Below, in pieces: positions 1 through 6,771 of a stretch of 9,440 nucleotides of DNA. Numbering within the stretch: the stretch's first letter is position 1; the number at the start of each line of letters is the position of its first letter. Both the position numbers and the translations under genes were made by a program. A model generated the notes under the pieces. It was not told where the DNA came from. It searched no databases and was given only the letters and a program-made list of their open reading frames with translations. The stretch is from Bacillota bacterium (GTDB taxonomy: Bacteria; Bacillota; Sulfobacillia; RBS10-35; JAJYVN01): NCBI GenBank assembly GCA_021827805.1, contig JAKAUG010000419.1, positions 1 to 9,440 of the forward strand, in the 5' to 3' direction.

Positions 1-413
1 GGACCGAGGTCGAGCGGCTGCGCAAGGAACTCGAAGAGATGTCTGGCAAGCAGACGGCAGTGAACATCGTGGAGATCCGCTCCCCGGAGCTGGAGGCCCA
101 GCTGGTCGCGGAGGGAGTGGCCCTGCAGCTGGAGCGCCGGGCCCGCTTTCTGTACGTGATCAAGCGCGCGGCGCAGCGGACCATGCAGCGCGGGGCCAAG
201 GGCGTCAAGATCATGGTGTCCGGACGGCTGAACGGGGCGGAGCTCTCGCGGCGGGAGTGGACCGCGGAAGGCTCCGTGCCGCTGCACACGCTGCGAGCGG
301 ATATCGACTACGGCTTCGCCGAGGCCTCGACGACATACGGCAAGCTTGGCGTCAAGGTCTGGATCTACAAGGGCGAGGTGCTGCCCGAGGCGGCGCCCGT
401 CAAGGGCGCGTGA
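1..413 (+). CDS. rpsC: 30S ribosomal protein S3, C-terminal part (5' end outside window)
   Basis: S3 is a small-subunit protein at the mRNA entry channel, made of an N-terminal type-2 KH domain and a C-terminal S3 domain. The reading frame is open from base 3, and the window begins inside the gene, giving 136 residues. The first dozen ([12 protein letters not shown]) are the end of the KH domain, just past its GXXG loop. The C-terminal domain follows, with the diagnostic stretches [32 protein letters not shown] and [14 protein letters not shown]. The internal ATG at 39 is not the start, because S3 similarity runs straight through it. The stop is TGA at 411-413. rplP follows after 36 bases, the usual S10-operon order. 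Nothing is odd apart from the truncation by the window edge. Confidence 0.97.
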   Translation, partial: TEVERLRKELEEMSGKQTAVNIVEIRSPELEAQLVAEGVALQLERRARFLYVIKRAAQRTMQRGAKGVKIMVSGRLNGAELSRREWTAEGSVPLHTLRADIDYGFAEASTTYGKLGVKVWIYKGEVLPEAAPVKGA

Positions 414-449
414 GTCGGGGCCCACGCGGATGCGGGAGGTTGCGAGAGC

Positions 450-875
450 ATGCTGATGCCCAAGCGGGTCAAGCACAGGCGGCAGCACCGGGGACGGCGC
501 AGGGGGCTGGCGTACGACGGCCAGGAGATCGCGTTTGGCGAGTTCGGGCTGCAGGCGTTGGAGCCCAGCTGGATCACCGATCGACAGATCGAGGCCGCGC
601 GTGTGGCCCTGACGCGCAGCGTGCGCCGCGGTGGCAAGATCTGGATCCGGATCTTTCCCGACAAGCCGGTGACCAAGAAGCCCGCCGAGACGCGCATGGG
701 TAGCGGCAAGGGCCTGTTGGACCACTGGGTCGCGGTCGTGAAACCCGGCCGGATCATGTTCGAGATGGGCGGGGTGGCGGAGGAAGCGGCGCGCGAGGCC
801 ATGCGCCTGGCGGCGCACAAGCTCCCGATTCAGACCCGGTTCCTGAAGCGGGATGAGGCGGGTGAGGGCGTGTGA
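450..875 (+). CDS. rplP: 50S ribosomal protein L16
   Basis: L16 sits near the peptidyl-transferase centre and helps position the A-site tRNA. The product is 141 residues, a normal family length. It opens with the typical basic [19 protein letters not shown] and contains the hallmarks [12 protein letters not shown] (about 32-43), [20 protein letters not shown] (61-80) and MGSGKG (83-88). It ends with [11 protein letters not shown]. The ATG at 450 has a GGGAGGT Shine-Dalgarno at 434-440, nine bases upstream. A second ATG two codons later (456) is possible, but the family usually starts with MLMPKR. The stop TGA overlaps the GTG start of rpmC, so the two are probably translationally coupled. Confidence 0.98.
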   Translation: MLMPKRVKHRRQHRGRRRGLAYDGQEIAFGEFGLQALEPSWITDRQIEAARVALTRSVRRGGKIWIRIFPDKPVTKKPAETRMGSGKGLLDHWVAVVKPGRIMFEMGGVAEEAAREAMRLAAHKLPIQTRFLKRDEAGEGV

Positions 876-1078
876 AGGCGCATGAGCTCCAGGAGCGCAG
901 CGATGAGGAGCTGCGCCGGCAGTTGACAGATCTGCGGTCGGAGCTGTTCAACCTCCGCTTTCAGGCTGCGACCGGTCAGCTTGAGAACCAGATTCGGTTG
1001 CGGGATGTGCGCCGGGACATCGCGCGGGTGCTGACCGTCCAACGGCAGAGGGAGCTGGGCACCGGTGGCAGGCACTGA
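872..1078 (+). CDS. rpmC: 50S ribosomal protein L29
   Basis: L29 is a small two-helix protein near the polypeptide exit tunnel, close to the docking site for trigger factor, SRP and the translocon. The product is 68 residues, typical for the family. It starts [14 protein letters not shown] and has the conserved [15 protein letters not shown] stretch (about 25-39), followed by [15 protein letters not shown]. The start is GTG at 872, overlapping the TGA of rplP by four bases; the purine-rich GGGTGAGGG at about 860-868 may serve as Shine-Dalgarno. The last residues after LTVQRQRE are poorly conserved, and this tail overlaps the longer of two possible rpsQ starts. Confidence 0.96.
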   Translation: MKAHELQERSDEELRRQLTDLRSELFNLRFQAATGQLENQIRLRDVRRDIARVLTVQRQRELGTGGRH

Positions 1079-1103
1079 GGCCGAGGGGACGGGGGGATCC
1101 GGG

Positions 1104-1364
1104 GTGGCGGTGGAGCGCTCTGAGCGCAAGACGCTCGTGGGCATCGTGGTCTCTGACAAGATGCAGAAGACGGTCGTCGTCGCCGTCGAGCGCCTGGTGA
1201 CCCACCCGCTGTATGGGCGGCGCGTGCGCCGGACCAAGCGGTACAAGGCGCACGACGAGAGCGGCCTGGCGCATGTGGGGGACCGCGTGGAGATGATGGA
1301 GACACGCCCCCTGTCCAGGGAGAAGCGCTGGAGGGTCACCTCGATCCTCAAGAAGGCGGAGTGA
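1104..1364 (+). CDS. rpsQ: 30S ribosomal protein S17
   Basis: S17 is an OB-fold protein that binds 16S rRNA early in 30S assembly. From GTG 1104 the product is 86 residues, the usual bacterial length, beginning [20 protein letters not shown]. It contains [18 protein letters not shown] and the family signature [13 protein letters not shown] (about 59-71). I chose GTG 1104 because a GGGGGG run at 1091-1096 sits seven bases upstream and because homology begins at about this point. An equally open in-frame GTG at 1065 would add 13 Gly-rich residues, overlap rpmC by 14 bases and use GAGGGAG at 1048-1054. The identity is certain; the start is not. rplN follows after six bases. Confidence 0.95.
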   Translation: MAVERSERKTLVGIVVSDKMQKTVVVAVERLVTHPLYGRRVRRTKRYKAHDESGLAHVGDRVEMMETRPLSREKRWRVTSILKKAE

Positions 1365-1370
1365 GAAACC

Positions 1371-1739
1371 ATGATCCAGCTGCAAACCCGGCTTGCCGTG
1401 GCGGACAACACTGGGGCCAAGGAGCTCCAGGTGATCAAGGTGCTCGGCGGCACACGGCGCCGTTACGCCAACGTGGGTGACGTGGTCGTCTGCGCCGTCA
1501 AGGCTGCCTCGCCGGGCGGGATGGTCAAGAAGGGTGACGTGGTGCGGGCCGTGGTCGTGCGTTCCGTCAAGGGGATGGGCCGCGAGGACGGCAGCCGCAT
1601 CCGCTTTGACGAGAACGCCGCCGTCGTTCTGCGCGACGAGCGTGAGCCGCGTGGAACCCGTATCTTTGGGCCGGTGGCCCGGGAACTGCGCGAGCGCGAG
1701 TTCATGCGGATCGTCAGCCTGGCGCCCGAGGTGCTGTAG
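1371..1739 (+). CDS. rplN: 50S ribosomal protein L14
   Basis: L14 binds 23S rRNA at the subunit interface, contributes to bridges with the 30S subunit, and is a docking site for the silencing factor RsfS. The product is 122 residues, exactly the common family length. Conserved blocks visible are [20 protein letters not shown] at the N-terminus, [21 protein letters not shown] in the middle and [15 protein letters not shown] with [12 protein letters not shown] at the C-terminus. The ATG at 1371 lies six bases after the rpsQ stop, and the likely Shine-Dalgarno (GGCGGAG) lies inside the end of rpsQ. The stop is TAG. Nothing is unusual in the protein. Confidence 0.98.
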   Translation: MIQLQTRLAVADNTGAKELQVIKVLGGTRRRYANVGDVVVCAVKAASPGGMVKKGDVVRAVVVRSVKGMGREDGSRIRFDENAAVVLRDEREPRGTRIFGPVARELREREFMRIVSLAPEVL

Positions 1740-1754
1740 GAAGGGGGGAGGCTC

Positions 1755-2108
1755 ATGAAGACGCAGAGGAGCGCCGGACCGCGGCAGGTGCGCATGTCCG
1801 TTCGCACCAAGGACGAGGTGGTCGTCATCTCGGGGAAGAACCGTGGTCGGCGCGGAACCGTGCTGCGGGTGGACCGCGAACACGGACGGGTGACGGTCGA
1901 GGGGGTGAACATCGCCCATCGGCACACCAAGCCGTCGCAGAAGGTGTTGCAGGGCGGGATCATCGAGCAGGCCAACCCCATTCCGGCCAGCGCCGTCATG
2001 GTGATGTGCCAGGCCTGCAAGAAGCCCACTCGGGTCGGCCACATGATCGGCGCCGACGGGCGGCGCGTCCGGCGCTGCGTGCGGTGTGGAGAGGCCCTGG
2101 ACCGCTGA
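1755..2108 (+). CDS. rplX: 50S ribosomal protein L24, zinc-ribbon form
   Basis: L24 is an assembly-initiator protein of the 50S subunit with a KOW/SH3-like fold. The product is 117 residues from ATG 1755. The KOW segment is at about 19-46 ([20 protein letters not shown]), followed by [12 protein letters not shown]. The C-terminal part has a CXXC pair at C85/C88 and another at C108/C111, a probable zinc ribbon seen in many L24 proteins. The strong GGGGGGAGG at 1743-1751 favours ATG 1755 despite close spacing. An in-frame ATG at 1794, preceded by AGGTG at 1786-1790, would give 104 residues starting MSVRTKDEV, nearer the usual family length. The 13-residue N-terminal extension is therefore uncertain. 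Confidence 0.95.
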   Translation: MKTQRSAGPRQVRMSVRTKDEVVVISGKNRGRRGTVLRVDREHGRVTVEGVNIAHRHTKPSQKVLQGGIIEQANPIPASAVMVMCQACKKPTRVGHMIGADGRRVRRCVRCGEALDR

Positions 2109-2120
2109 AGAGGGGCCTCC

Positions 2121-2165
2121 GGAGCCGGGGTGGCACCCAGACCCCCCGGGAGCCGGGGAGGGGAG
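2121..2165 (+). promoter_or_regulatory. Candidate structured translation-initiation region before rplE, with 10-bp direct repeats
   Basis: The 64-base rplX-rplE gap is the longest within the ribosomal-protein run. It contains GGAGCCGGGG twice, at 2121-2130 and 2149-2158, flanking a C-tract at 2142-2147. The first G block can pair with the C-tract (2127-2133 with 2137-2145, about 7 bp with a two-base bulge). The second G block, which belongs to the rplE Shine-Dalgarno region (2155-2165), can pair with the same C-tract. The two folds are partly exclusive. In E. coli the S8 repressor site of the spc operon is also at the rplE start, but I do not recognise the S8-binding motif here. Regulatory function is inference only. 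Confidence 0.3.
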
Positions 2166-2172
2166 AACCAGG

Positions 2173-2727
2173 ATGGCCGAGTTGACCGCGTTGCAGACCC
2201 GCTACCGGGACGAGGTGATCCCGGCGCTCCAGAAGCGCTTCCAGTACGGTTGCGCGATGGAGGTGCCGCACCTGGAGAAGATCGTCCTCAACATGGGCGT
2301 TGGGGACGCTCTCCAGAACGAGAAGCTTCTGGACTCGGCCATGGCTGAGTTGCGGGCCATCGCTGGCCAGCAGCCCGTGGCCACGCGCGCCAAGAAGTCG
2401 GTCGCCTCCTTCAAGGTGCGGGCCGGCGACAAGATCGGCGCGATGGTGACGCTGCGCGGGGTGCGAATGTACGAGTTCCTGTGGCGGCTGTTCATGCTGG
2501 CCCTGCCGCGCGTGCGCGACTTCCGTGGGCTGGATCCCGATAGCTTCGACGGGCGTGGGAACTACACGCTGGGTATCCGTGAACAGCTGATCTTTCCCGA
2601 GGTGGACTATGACCAGGTGCAGAAGGTTCGCGGGCTGGATGTGGTCATCGTGACCACGGCCAAGACAGATGAGGAGGCCCGCGAGCTGCTCCGGCTTCTG
2701 GGCATGCCCTTCCGGCCTGCGGCCTAG
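2173..2727 (+). CDS. rplE: 50S ribosomal protein L5
   Basis: L5 binds 5S rRNA and forms part of the central protuberance, contacting S13 and the P-site tRNA. From ATG 2173 the product is 184 residues, normal for bacteria. Motifs are [16 protein letters not shown] (about 36-51), [20 protein letters not shown] (73-92), [10 protein letters not shown] (98-107) and [18 protein letters not shown] (131-148). The start was chosen from homology and from the AGGGGAG Shine-Dalgarno at 2159-2165, seven bases away. The frame is open upstream to 2086, but that part does not resemble L5 and overlaps rplX. A stretch of possible secondary structure precedes the start. Confidence 0.98.
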   Translation: MAELTALQTRYRDEVIPALQKRFQYGCAMEVPHLEKIVLNMGVGDALQNEKLLDSAMAELRAIAGQQPVATRAKKSVASFKVRAGDKIGAMVTLRGVRMYEFLWRLFMLALPRVRDFRGLDPDSFDGRGNYTLGIREQLIFPEVDYDQVQKVRGLDVVIVTTAKTDEEARELLRLLGMPFRPAA

Positions 2728-2759
2728 GGCGGGATCCAAAGGGAAGGGGGAAGGGCCCG

Positions 2760-2945
2760 GTGTCGACCAAGAACGACCGGGAGCGCATGAAGCTCACGCC
2801 CAAATACCGGGTGCGCGTCCGCAACCGCTGCAAGCGCTGCGGCCGGCCGCGGGGATACATGCGCAAGTTCGGACTCTGCCGCCTTTGCTTCCGGGACATG
2901 GCCCACCAGGGCCTGGTGCCAGGGGTGCGCAAGGCAAGCTGGTGA
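2760..2945 (+). CDS. rpsN: 30S ribosomal protein S14, zinc-binding (type Z) form
   Basis: S14 binds the 3' major domain of 16S rRNA in the head of the 30S subunit. The product is 61 residues, the length of the short zinc-containing type found in Bacillota, Actinomycetota, Thermus and others, not the roughly 100-residue zinc-free type. Zinc ligands are C24, C27, C40 and C43 in RCKRCGRP and FGLCRLCF, and the C-terminus [11 protein letters not shown] is canonical. The start is GTG at 2760, preceded by a purine-rich stretch at 2741-2755. It lies 32 bases after rplE and before rpsH, the standard spc position. Confidence 0.97.
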   Translation: MSTKNDRERMKLTPKYRVRVRNRCKRCGRPRGYMRKFGLCRLCFRDMAHQGLVPGVRKASW

Positions 2946-2988
2946 CTCGGCTGCGGCGAGGGCCGCGGCCGTGGGGAGGGGACGCGGG

Positions 2989-3387
2989 TTGAGCATGACC
3001 GATCCTGTGGCCGACATGCTGGCACGCATCCGCAATGCCAACATCGTCCGTCGCCATCAGGTGGACATCCCTGGTTCGCGCCTGAAGCGGGCCATCGCCA
3101 ACATCCTGCGCGAAGAGGGATTTGTCGAGAACGTGCAGTGGATGGAGGAGGGTGTGCGCCGCACTCTGCGCATCACCCTCAAGTATGGGCCCGAGCGTCA
3201 GAGGGTGATCACCGGGCTGCGGCGCATCTCGCGACCCGGGCTGCGGGTCTACGCCGCCAAGAGCGAGGTGCCGCGCGTCCTGGGGGGCCTCGGCATCGCC
3301 ATCCTGTCGACGTCGCACGGCGTGATGACCGACCGACGGGCGCGGCGCGACGGCGTTGGCGGCGAGGTGCTGTGCTACATCTGGTAG
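2989..3387 (+). CDS. rpsH: 30S ribosomal protein S8
   Basis: S8 binds 16S rRNA helix 21, is essential for assembly of the platform, and in E. coli represses the spc operon. The product is 132 residues if translation starts at TTG 2989, giving [17 protein letters not shown], a very common S8 N-terminus. GGGGAGGGGA at 2973-2982 is then six bases upstream. The ATG at 2995 (130 residues) is the alternative, with 12-base spacing. The C-terminal signature [20 protein letters not shown] followed by [11 protein letters not shown] is clear. The frame is also open further upstream, but without S8 similarity. The gene lies between rpsN and rplF as expected. Confidence 0.96.
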   Translation: MSMTDPVADMLARIRNANIVRRHQVDIPGSRLKRAIANILREEGFVENVQWMEEGVRRTLRITLKYGPERQRVITGLRRISRPGLRVYAAKSEVPRVLGGLGIAILSTSHGVMTDRRARRDGVGGEVLCYIW

Positions 3388-3391
3388 GCCC

Positions 3392-3412
3392 GGCGGCGGG
3401 TGCGCTGCCGCC
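3392..3412 (+). other. GC-rich hairpin between rpsH and rplF
   Basis: GGCGGC at 3392-3397 pairs perfectly with GCCGCC at 3407-3412. The stem extends inward by a G-U and a G-C pair to eight base pairs with a five-base loop. It starts five bases after the rpsH stop. No U-tract follows, so it does not look like an intrinsic terminator. It could stabilise or mark processing of the polycistronic mRNA, or be a by-product of high GC content. Confidence 0.35.
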
Positions 3413-3441
3413 TGCCGAGGCCGCGAAGTGGGGTGTCCGCG

Positions 3442-3981
3442 GTGTCTAGGGTAGGTCGGCGCCCGGTGGAGATTCCCAAGGGCGTCGAGGTGACGGTCGA
3501 GGGGCAAACCGTGCGCGTGCACGGGCCCAAGGGCCAGTTGGAGGAAACCCTCCCGACGGGGGTCTCCGTCGCTGTGACGGCGGGCACCGTCGTGGTTTCG
3601 CGCCATGACGACGAGCGGAAGTCCCGCTCGGTGCACGGACTGTCCCGCACGCTGGTGGCCAACATGGTGGAGGGCGTGGTTTCCGGCTACTCCAAGTCTC
3701 TGGACCTGGTGGGCACCGGATACCGCGCGGCCAAGAACGGCGAACGGATCGTGCTGACGGTGGGCTTCTCCCACCCCGTGGAGATCGTGCCGCCCTCGGG
3801 AATCACGCTGGAGGTGCCCGCTCCGAACAACGTCGTGGTGCGCGGCATCCATAAGCAGATGGTGGGGCAGATTGCCGCCGATGTGCGCGCGGTGCGGCCG
3901 CCGTCGGCGTACGGCGAGGGCAAGGGCATCCGGTATACTGGAGAACGTGTGCGCACCAAGGAAGGCAAGACGGGGAAGTAG
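3442..3981 (+). CDS. rplF: 50S ribosomal protein L6
   Basis: L6 has two similar alpha/beta domains and lies near the sarcin-ricin loop, where elongation factors bind. From GTG 3442 the product is 179 residues, the usual length, beginning MSRVGRRPVEIPKGVEVTV. Visible blocks are VRVHGPKGQL (24-33), GLSRTLVANMVEGV (66-79), DLVGTGYRA (88-96), RGIHKQMVGQIAADVRAVRP (134-153) and the C-terminal signature GKGIRYTGE with VRTKEGKTGK. Codons upstream of 3442 are open but not L6-like. The Shine-Dalgarno is weak (AGTGGGG near 3427-3433). A strong hairpin lies in the gap from rpsH. The stop is TAG. Confidence 0.98.
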   Translation: MSRVGRRPVEIPKGVEVTVEGQTVRVHGPKGQLEETLPTGVSVAVTAGTVVVSRHDDERKSRSVHGLSRTLVANMVEGVVSGYSKSLDLVGTGYRAAKNGERIVLTVGFSHPVEIVPPSGITLEVPAPNNVVVRGIHKQMVGQIAADVRAVRPPSAYGEGKGIRYTGERVRTKEGKTGK

Positions 3982-4020
3982 GGCGCCGCATTCGGCAGCC
4001 CGTGAAGGGAGTGGGTAGCG

Positions 4021-4374
4021 GTGCCGCATCGCAGAGAGGTCCGGTTGCGCCGGCATCGGCGCGTGCGCCAGCGGGTGGCAGGTACAGCCTCCCGCCCCCG
4101 CCTGGACGTGTTCCGCAGTTCCCGACACATGTATGCGCAGGTCATCGACGACACCCAGGGGCACACCCTGGTGGCGGCCTCGACACTGGAGCCGGACCTG
4201 CGCGGCGGACCGACGGCCACCGTGGCCGCCGCCCGCAGGGTTGGCGAGTTGGTGGCGCAGCGCGCCCTGGCCCAGGGCCTGAGCCAGGTCGTCTTCGACC
4301 GCGGCGGATACCAGTACCATGGACGTGTGGCGGCTGTGGCGGAGGGCGCCCGCGCCGCAGGGCTCGTGTTCTAG
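4021..4374 (+). CDS. rplR: 50S ribosomal protein L18
   Basis: L18 binds 5S rRNA with L5 and anchors it to the central protuberance. The product is 117 residues, normal for bacteria. It begins with a basic stretch ([18 protein letters not shown]), followed by [20 protein letters not shown], which is typical of the family. [25 protein letters not shown] is the canonical C-terminus. The start is GTG 4021 with AAGGGAG at 4005-4011, nine bases upstream. The gene lies 39 bases after rplF. The rpsE frame is open across its last 56 bases, but the S5-like part starts only after the L18 stop. Confidence 0.97.
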   Translation: MPHRREVRLRRHRRVRQRVAGTASRPRLDVFRSSRHMYAQVIDDTQGHTLVAASTLEPDLRGGPTATVAAARRVGELVAQRALAQGLSQVVFDRGGYQYHGRVAAVAEGARAAGLVF

Positions 4375-4399
4375 CAAGGCAGCGGCGCTCTGCCGCGCC

Positions 4400-4912
4400 A
4401 TGTTGGGGGTGGCGACCATCCCGAGGGGATCGGAACGTGAGTTTCAGGAAAAGGTTATCCACATCAACCGTGTCTCCAAGGTGGTCAAGGGCGGCCGCCG
4501 CCTGAGCTTCAGCGTGCTGGTCGTGATCGGCGACGGCGCGGGCCGGGTCGGCGTGGGCCTTGGGAAGGCGGCGGTCCCCCTGGACGCCATTCCCAAGGGG
4601 ATCGCCGCGGCCAAGAAGGCGCTCGTGGAGGTCCCGAGGGTGGGCAGCACCATCCCCCACGAGGTCATTGGGCATTGCGGGGCGGGACGGGTGCTGCTCA
4701 AGCCCGCCGCCCCCGGCACGGGGCTGATCGCTGGCCACGGGGTGCGCGAGATCCTTGAGTTGGCCGGGGTGCGCGACATCCTGGCCAAGTCCCTCGGTTC
4801 CTCCAACCCGAACAACGTCGTCTACGCGACGTTCGACGGCCTGCGTGCGCTCAAGCGGGTGGAGGAAGTCGCCCGCCTGCGGGGCAAGACCGTGGAGGAA
4901 CTTCGCGCCTAG
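4400..4912 (+). CDS. rpsE: 30S ribosomal protein S5
   Basis: S5 lies at the mRNA entry channel and contributes to helicase activity and decoding fidelity. From ATG 4400 the product is 170 residues, near the usual 165. The N-terminal double-stranded-RNA-binding-like domain carries [21 protein letters not shown] and [20 protein letters not shown]. The C-terminal part has [39 protein letters not shown] and ATFDGLRAL. The start is uncertain: ATG 4400 has no good Shine-Dalgarno, so reinitiation after the rplR stop 25 bases upstream is likely. An in-frame ATG at 4319 would overlap rplR, and GTG 4409 is another option. A strong Shine-Dalgarno at 4423-4428 leads only to an out-of-frame GTG. Confidence 0.95.
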   Translation: MLGVATIPRGSEREFQEKVIHINRVSKVVKGGRRLSFSVLVVIGDGAGRVGVGLGKAAVPLDAIPKGIAAAKKALVEVPRVGSTIPHEVIGHCGAGRVLLKPAAPGTGLIAGHGVREILELAGVRDILAKSLGSSNPNNVVYATFDGLRALKRVEEVARLRGKTVEELRA

Positions 4913-4943
4913 GTTCGCATCCAGGTGAGAGGACGGGGAGATC

Positions 4944-5414
4944 ATGCCGCAACTTGGCCTGGACGGACTCCGGGCAGGTGCCAGAAACCATCCGCGCAAG
5001 CGTGTCGGCCGCGGTCCGGGCTCGGGGCACGGCAAGACTTCGGGCAAGGGCCACAAGGGCCAGAAGGCGCGCTCCGGCGGCGTGAAGGGCCCGGCGTTCG
5101 AGGGCGGGCAGACCCCGCTGCAGCGCCGTCTGCCGAAGCGCGGCTTCACGAATGCCGCCTTCGCCCACCACTGGCGTGTGCTGAACGTGGGGCGCCTGGC
5201 GGGGCTGCCGGCCGATTCCGATGTTGACGCGGCGGCCCTGGTCGCCGCCGGACTCCTGCCCGACGGGCCGGAGCCGCTCAAGGTCCTTGGGGGCGGAGAG
5301 CTCGCCATCCGCCTGACGGTTCGGGCACATGCCTTCTCGGAGGCGGCGCGGCAGAAGATCCTCGCCTCTGGTGGCCAGGCGGAGATTGTGGGGGCGGCGG
5401 GCACGAAGGCCTAG
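4944..5414 (+). CDS. rplO: 50S ribosomal protein L15
   Basis: L15 is a late-assembly 50S protein with a long, basic, glycine-rich N-terminal extension that threads into 23S rRNA. The product is 156 residues, slightly longer than the common 145-150. The N-terminal [20 protein letters not shown] and [17 protein letters not shown] are diagnostic. The C-terminal signature region is [20 protein letters not shown], followed by [18 protein letters not shown]. The start is ATG 4944, with GAGAGGA and GGGGAG between 4927 and 4940. It follows rpsE by 31 bases, leaving no room for rpmD, which normally sits between them. secY follows after 30 bases. Confidence 0.97.
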   Translation: MPQLGLDGLRAGARNHPRKRVGRGPGSGHGKTSGKGHKGQKARSGGVKGPAFEGGQTPLQRRLPKRGFTNAAFAHHWRVLNVGRLAGLPADSDVDAAALVAAGLLPDGPEPLKVLGGGELAIRLTVRAHAFSEAARQKILASGGQAEIVGAAGTKA

Positions 5415-5444
5415 GCCCGCCACCACGGCTGAGGGAGGGGACCG

Positions 5445-6722
5445 ATGGCCAGCCAGGTTGCGAGCACGATGGGCCGGGCCATGCACCTCGGAGACCTGCG
5501 ACGGCGCATCCTCTATACGGTGGTGATGTTCGCCGTCTTCCGCCTGGGGGTGCACGTGCCCGTCCCGGGGATCAATCAGTCTGCCCTGCCAAACCTGTTC
5601 CAGCCGGGCACGTTCTTCGGGATCCTGAACATCTTCGCGGGCGGGGCCCTGAACGTGTTCGCCGTGTTCGCCATGGGGGTCACGCCCTACATCAACGCGT
5701 CGATCATCATGCAGTTGCTGCAGCTGGTGATCCCGCAGGTCGAGGAATGGTCCAAGGAGGGCCCCGAGGGCCAGAAGCACATCAACCAGTGGACGCGGTA
5801 CGGCACCCTCGGGCTCGGGCTGATCCAGGCCGTGGGTCTTGCCTTCTACCTGCGCGCCAACGGCGGGCTGCTGCACCCCGGGTGGGCCTCTGTCGGCACG
5901 GTCGTGCTGGTGCTCACCGGGGGTACCATCTTCCTGATGTGGATCGGCGAGCAGATCACCGAGTACGGCATCGGCAACGGCATCTCACTGCTGATCTTCG
6001 CCGGGATCGTCTCCCGGCTGCCCCGCGCGATCGGGGGCCTGTACCAGTACGTGCGGACCGGCGAGGTCAGCTGGTGGAACCTCGGCGTCTTCCTCATCCT
6101 CGCCTTCGGGATCATTGTCGCCGTCGTGGCCGTCACGCAGGCGGCGCGGCGCGTGCCGGTCAACTACGCCAAGCGCGTGGTGGGACGGCGTCTGTATGGC
6201 GGGGCCAGCAGCTACATCCCCCTGCGCGTGAATCAGGCGGGCGTGATCCCGGTCATCTTCGCGCTGTCGGTCCTCACGGTCCCCCTGACGCTCGCCAACT
6301 TCGCCCCGAAGGTCGGCTGGCTCGCCGGGGTGAGCAACTTCCTGAAGGGGAGCCTGTTCTGGTACGAGCTGATCTCCGCCGTGCTGGTCGTGGCCTTCAC
6401 GTTCTTTTACACGTCGATCATCTGGAACCCCAACGACGTGGCGGACAACATCAAGAAGCAGGGAGGCTTCATCCCGGGGCTCCGGCCCGGCCGGCCCACG
6501 GCCGAGTACCTCACGCGGGTTCTGGAGCGGATCACCGTCCTGGGGGCGCTGTTTCTGGCCGCGATCACCGTCCTGCCCGCGGTGTTCAGTCCCGTGACGC
6601 ACGTGCCGAACATCCAGTTCGGAGGCACGGCCCTGCTCATTGTGGTGGGCGTGGCCCTGGACACCATGATGCAGATTGAGGGGCACATGCTCATGCGTCA
6701 CTATCAGGGCTTCATCCGTTAG
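5445..6722 (+). CDS. secY: Preprotein translocase channel subunit SecY
   Basis: SecY forms the protein-conducting channel of the cytoplasmic membrane with SecE and SecG. It is driven by SecA or by the translating ribosome. The product is 425 residues, typical of SecY, with ten predicted membrane segments at about 22-41, 66-87, 115-136, 150-167, 178-195, 211-232, 262-284, 305-327, 364-383 and 393-410. The plug region follows the first segment (NLFQPGTFFGILNIFAGGAL). The fifth cytoplasmic loop holds NPNDVADNIKKQGGFIPGLR with R347, the residue needed for SecA-driven transport in E. coli. The C-terminus HMLMRHYQGFIR is canonical. The start is ATG 5445 with GGGAGG at 5433-5438. Its place after rplO is the standard spc arrangement. 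Confidence 0.98.
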   Translation: MASQVASTMGRAMHLGDLRRRILYTVVMFAVFRLGVHVPVPGINQSALPNLFQPGTFFGILNIFAGGALNVFAVFAMGVTPYINASIIMQLLQLVIPQVEEWSKEGPEGQKHINQWTRYGTLGLGLIQAVGLAFYLRANGGLLHPGWASVGTVVLVLTGGTIFLMWIGEQITEYGIGNGISLLIFAGIVSRLPRAIGGLYQYVRTGEVSWWNLGVFLILAFGIIVAVVAVTQAARRVPVNYAKRVVGRRLYGGASSYIPLRVNQAGVIPVIFALSVLTVPLTLANFAPKVGWLAGVSNFLKGSLFWYELISAVLVVAFTFFYTSIIWNPNDVADNIKKQGGFIPGLRPGRPTAEYLTRVLERITVLGALFLAAITVLPAVFSPVTHVPNIQFGGTALLIVVGVALDTMMQIEGHMLMRHYQGFIR

Positions 6723-6730
6723 TATGCAGC

Positions 6731-6754
6731 GCCCCGGGCCGCGGGCCCGAGGGC
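6731..6754 (+). other. Long GC hairpin between secY and adk
   Basis: CGGGCC at 6735-6740 pairs with GGCCCG at 6744-6749 around a three-base loop. The stem continues as GCCC (6731-6734) with GGGC (6751-6754) across one bulged A, giving ten base pairs. It ends directly against the adk Shine-Dalgarno GGGGAGG at 6755-6761. No U-tract follows, so intrinsic termination is unlikely. Limiting adk translation or marking an mRNA end after secY are possible roles, both inferred. Confidence 0.4.
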
Positions 6755-6771
6755 GGGGAGGCGTGTGGCAA

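Noticed and set aside
2086..2172. N-terminal extension of L5 by 29 codons
   Set aside because: It overlaps rplX, is Pro/Gly-rich and unlike L5, and ATG 2173 has a strong Shine-Dalgarno and matches the family N-terminus.
3933..3941. GTATACTGG inside rplF, identical to the -10 region of the putative promoter at 8262-8270
   Set aside because: It encodes the conserved IRYTGE segment of L6, has no -35-like hexamer at a suitable distance, and has no inverted partner. Chance sharing is the simplest reading.
2794..4419. A 541-codon open frame on the - strand opposite rpsN-rplR
   Set aside because: It lies entirely antisense to well-recognised ribosomal genes, resembles no family, and is His/Pro/Arg-rich. 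Long antisense frames are expected where codon third positions are mostly G or C.
4142..5404. A 420-codon open frame on the - strand opposite rplR-rpsE-rplO
   Set aside because: It is antisense to three conserved genes with no family resemblance; its composition (Pro, Arg, Ala) is typical of a reverse-frame artefact.
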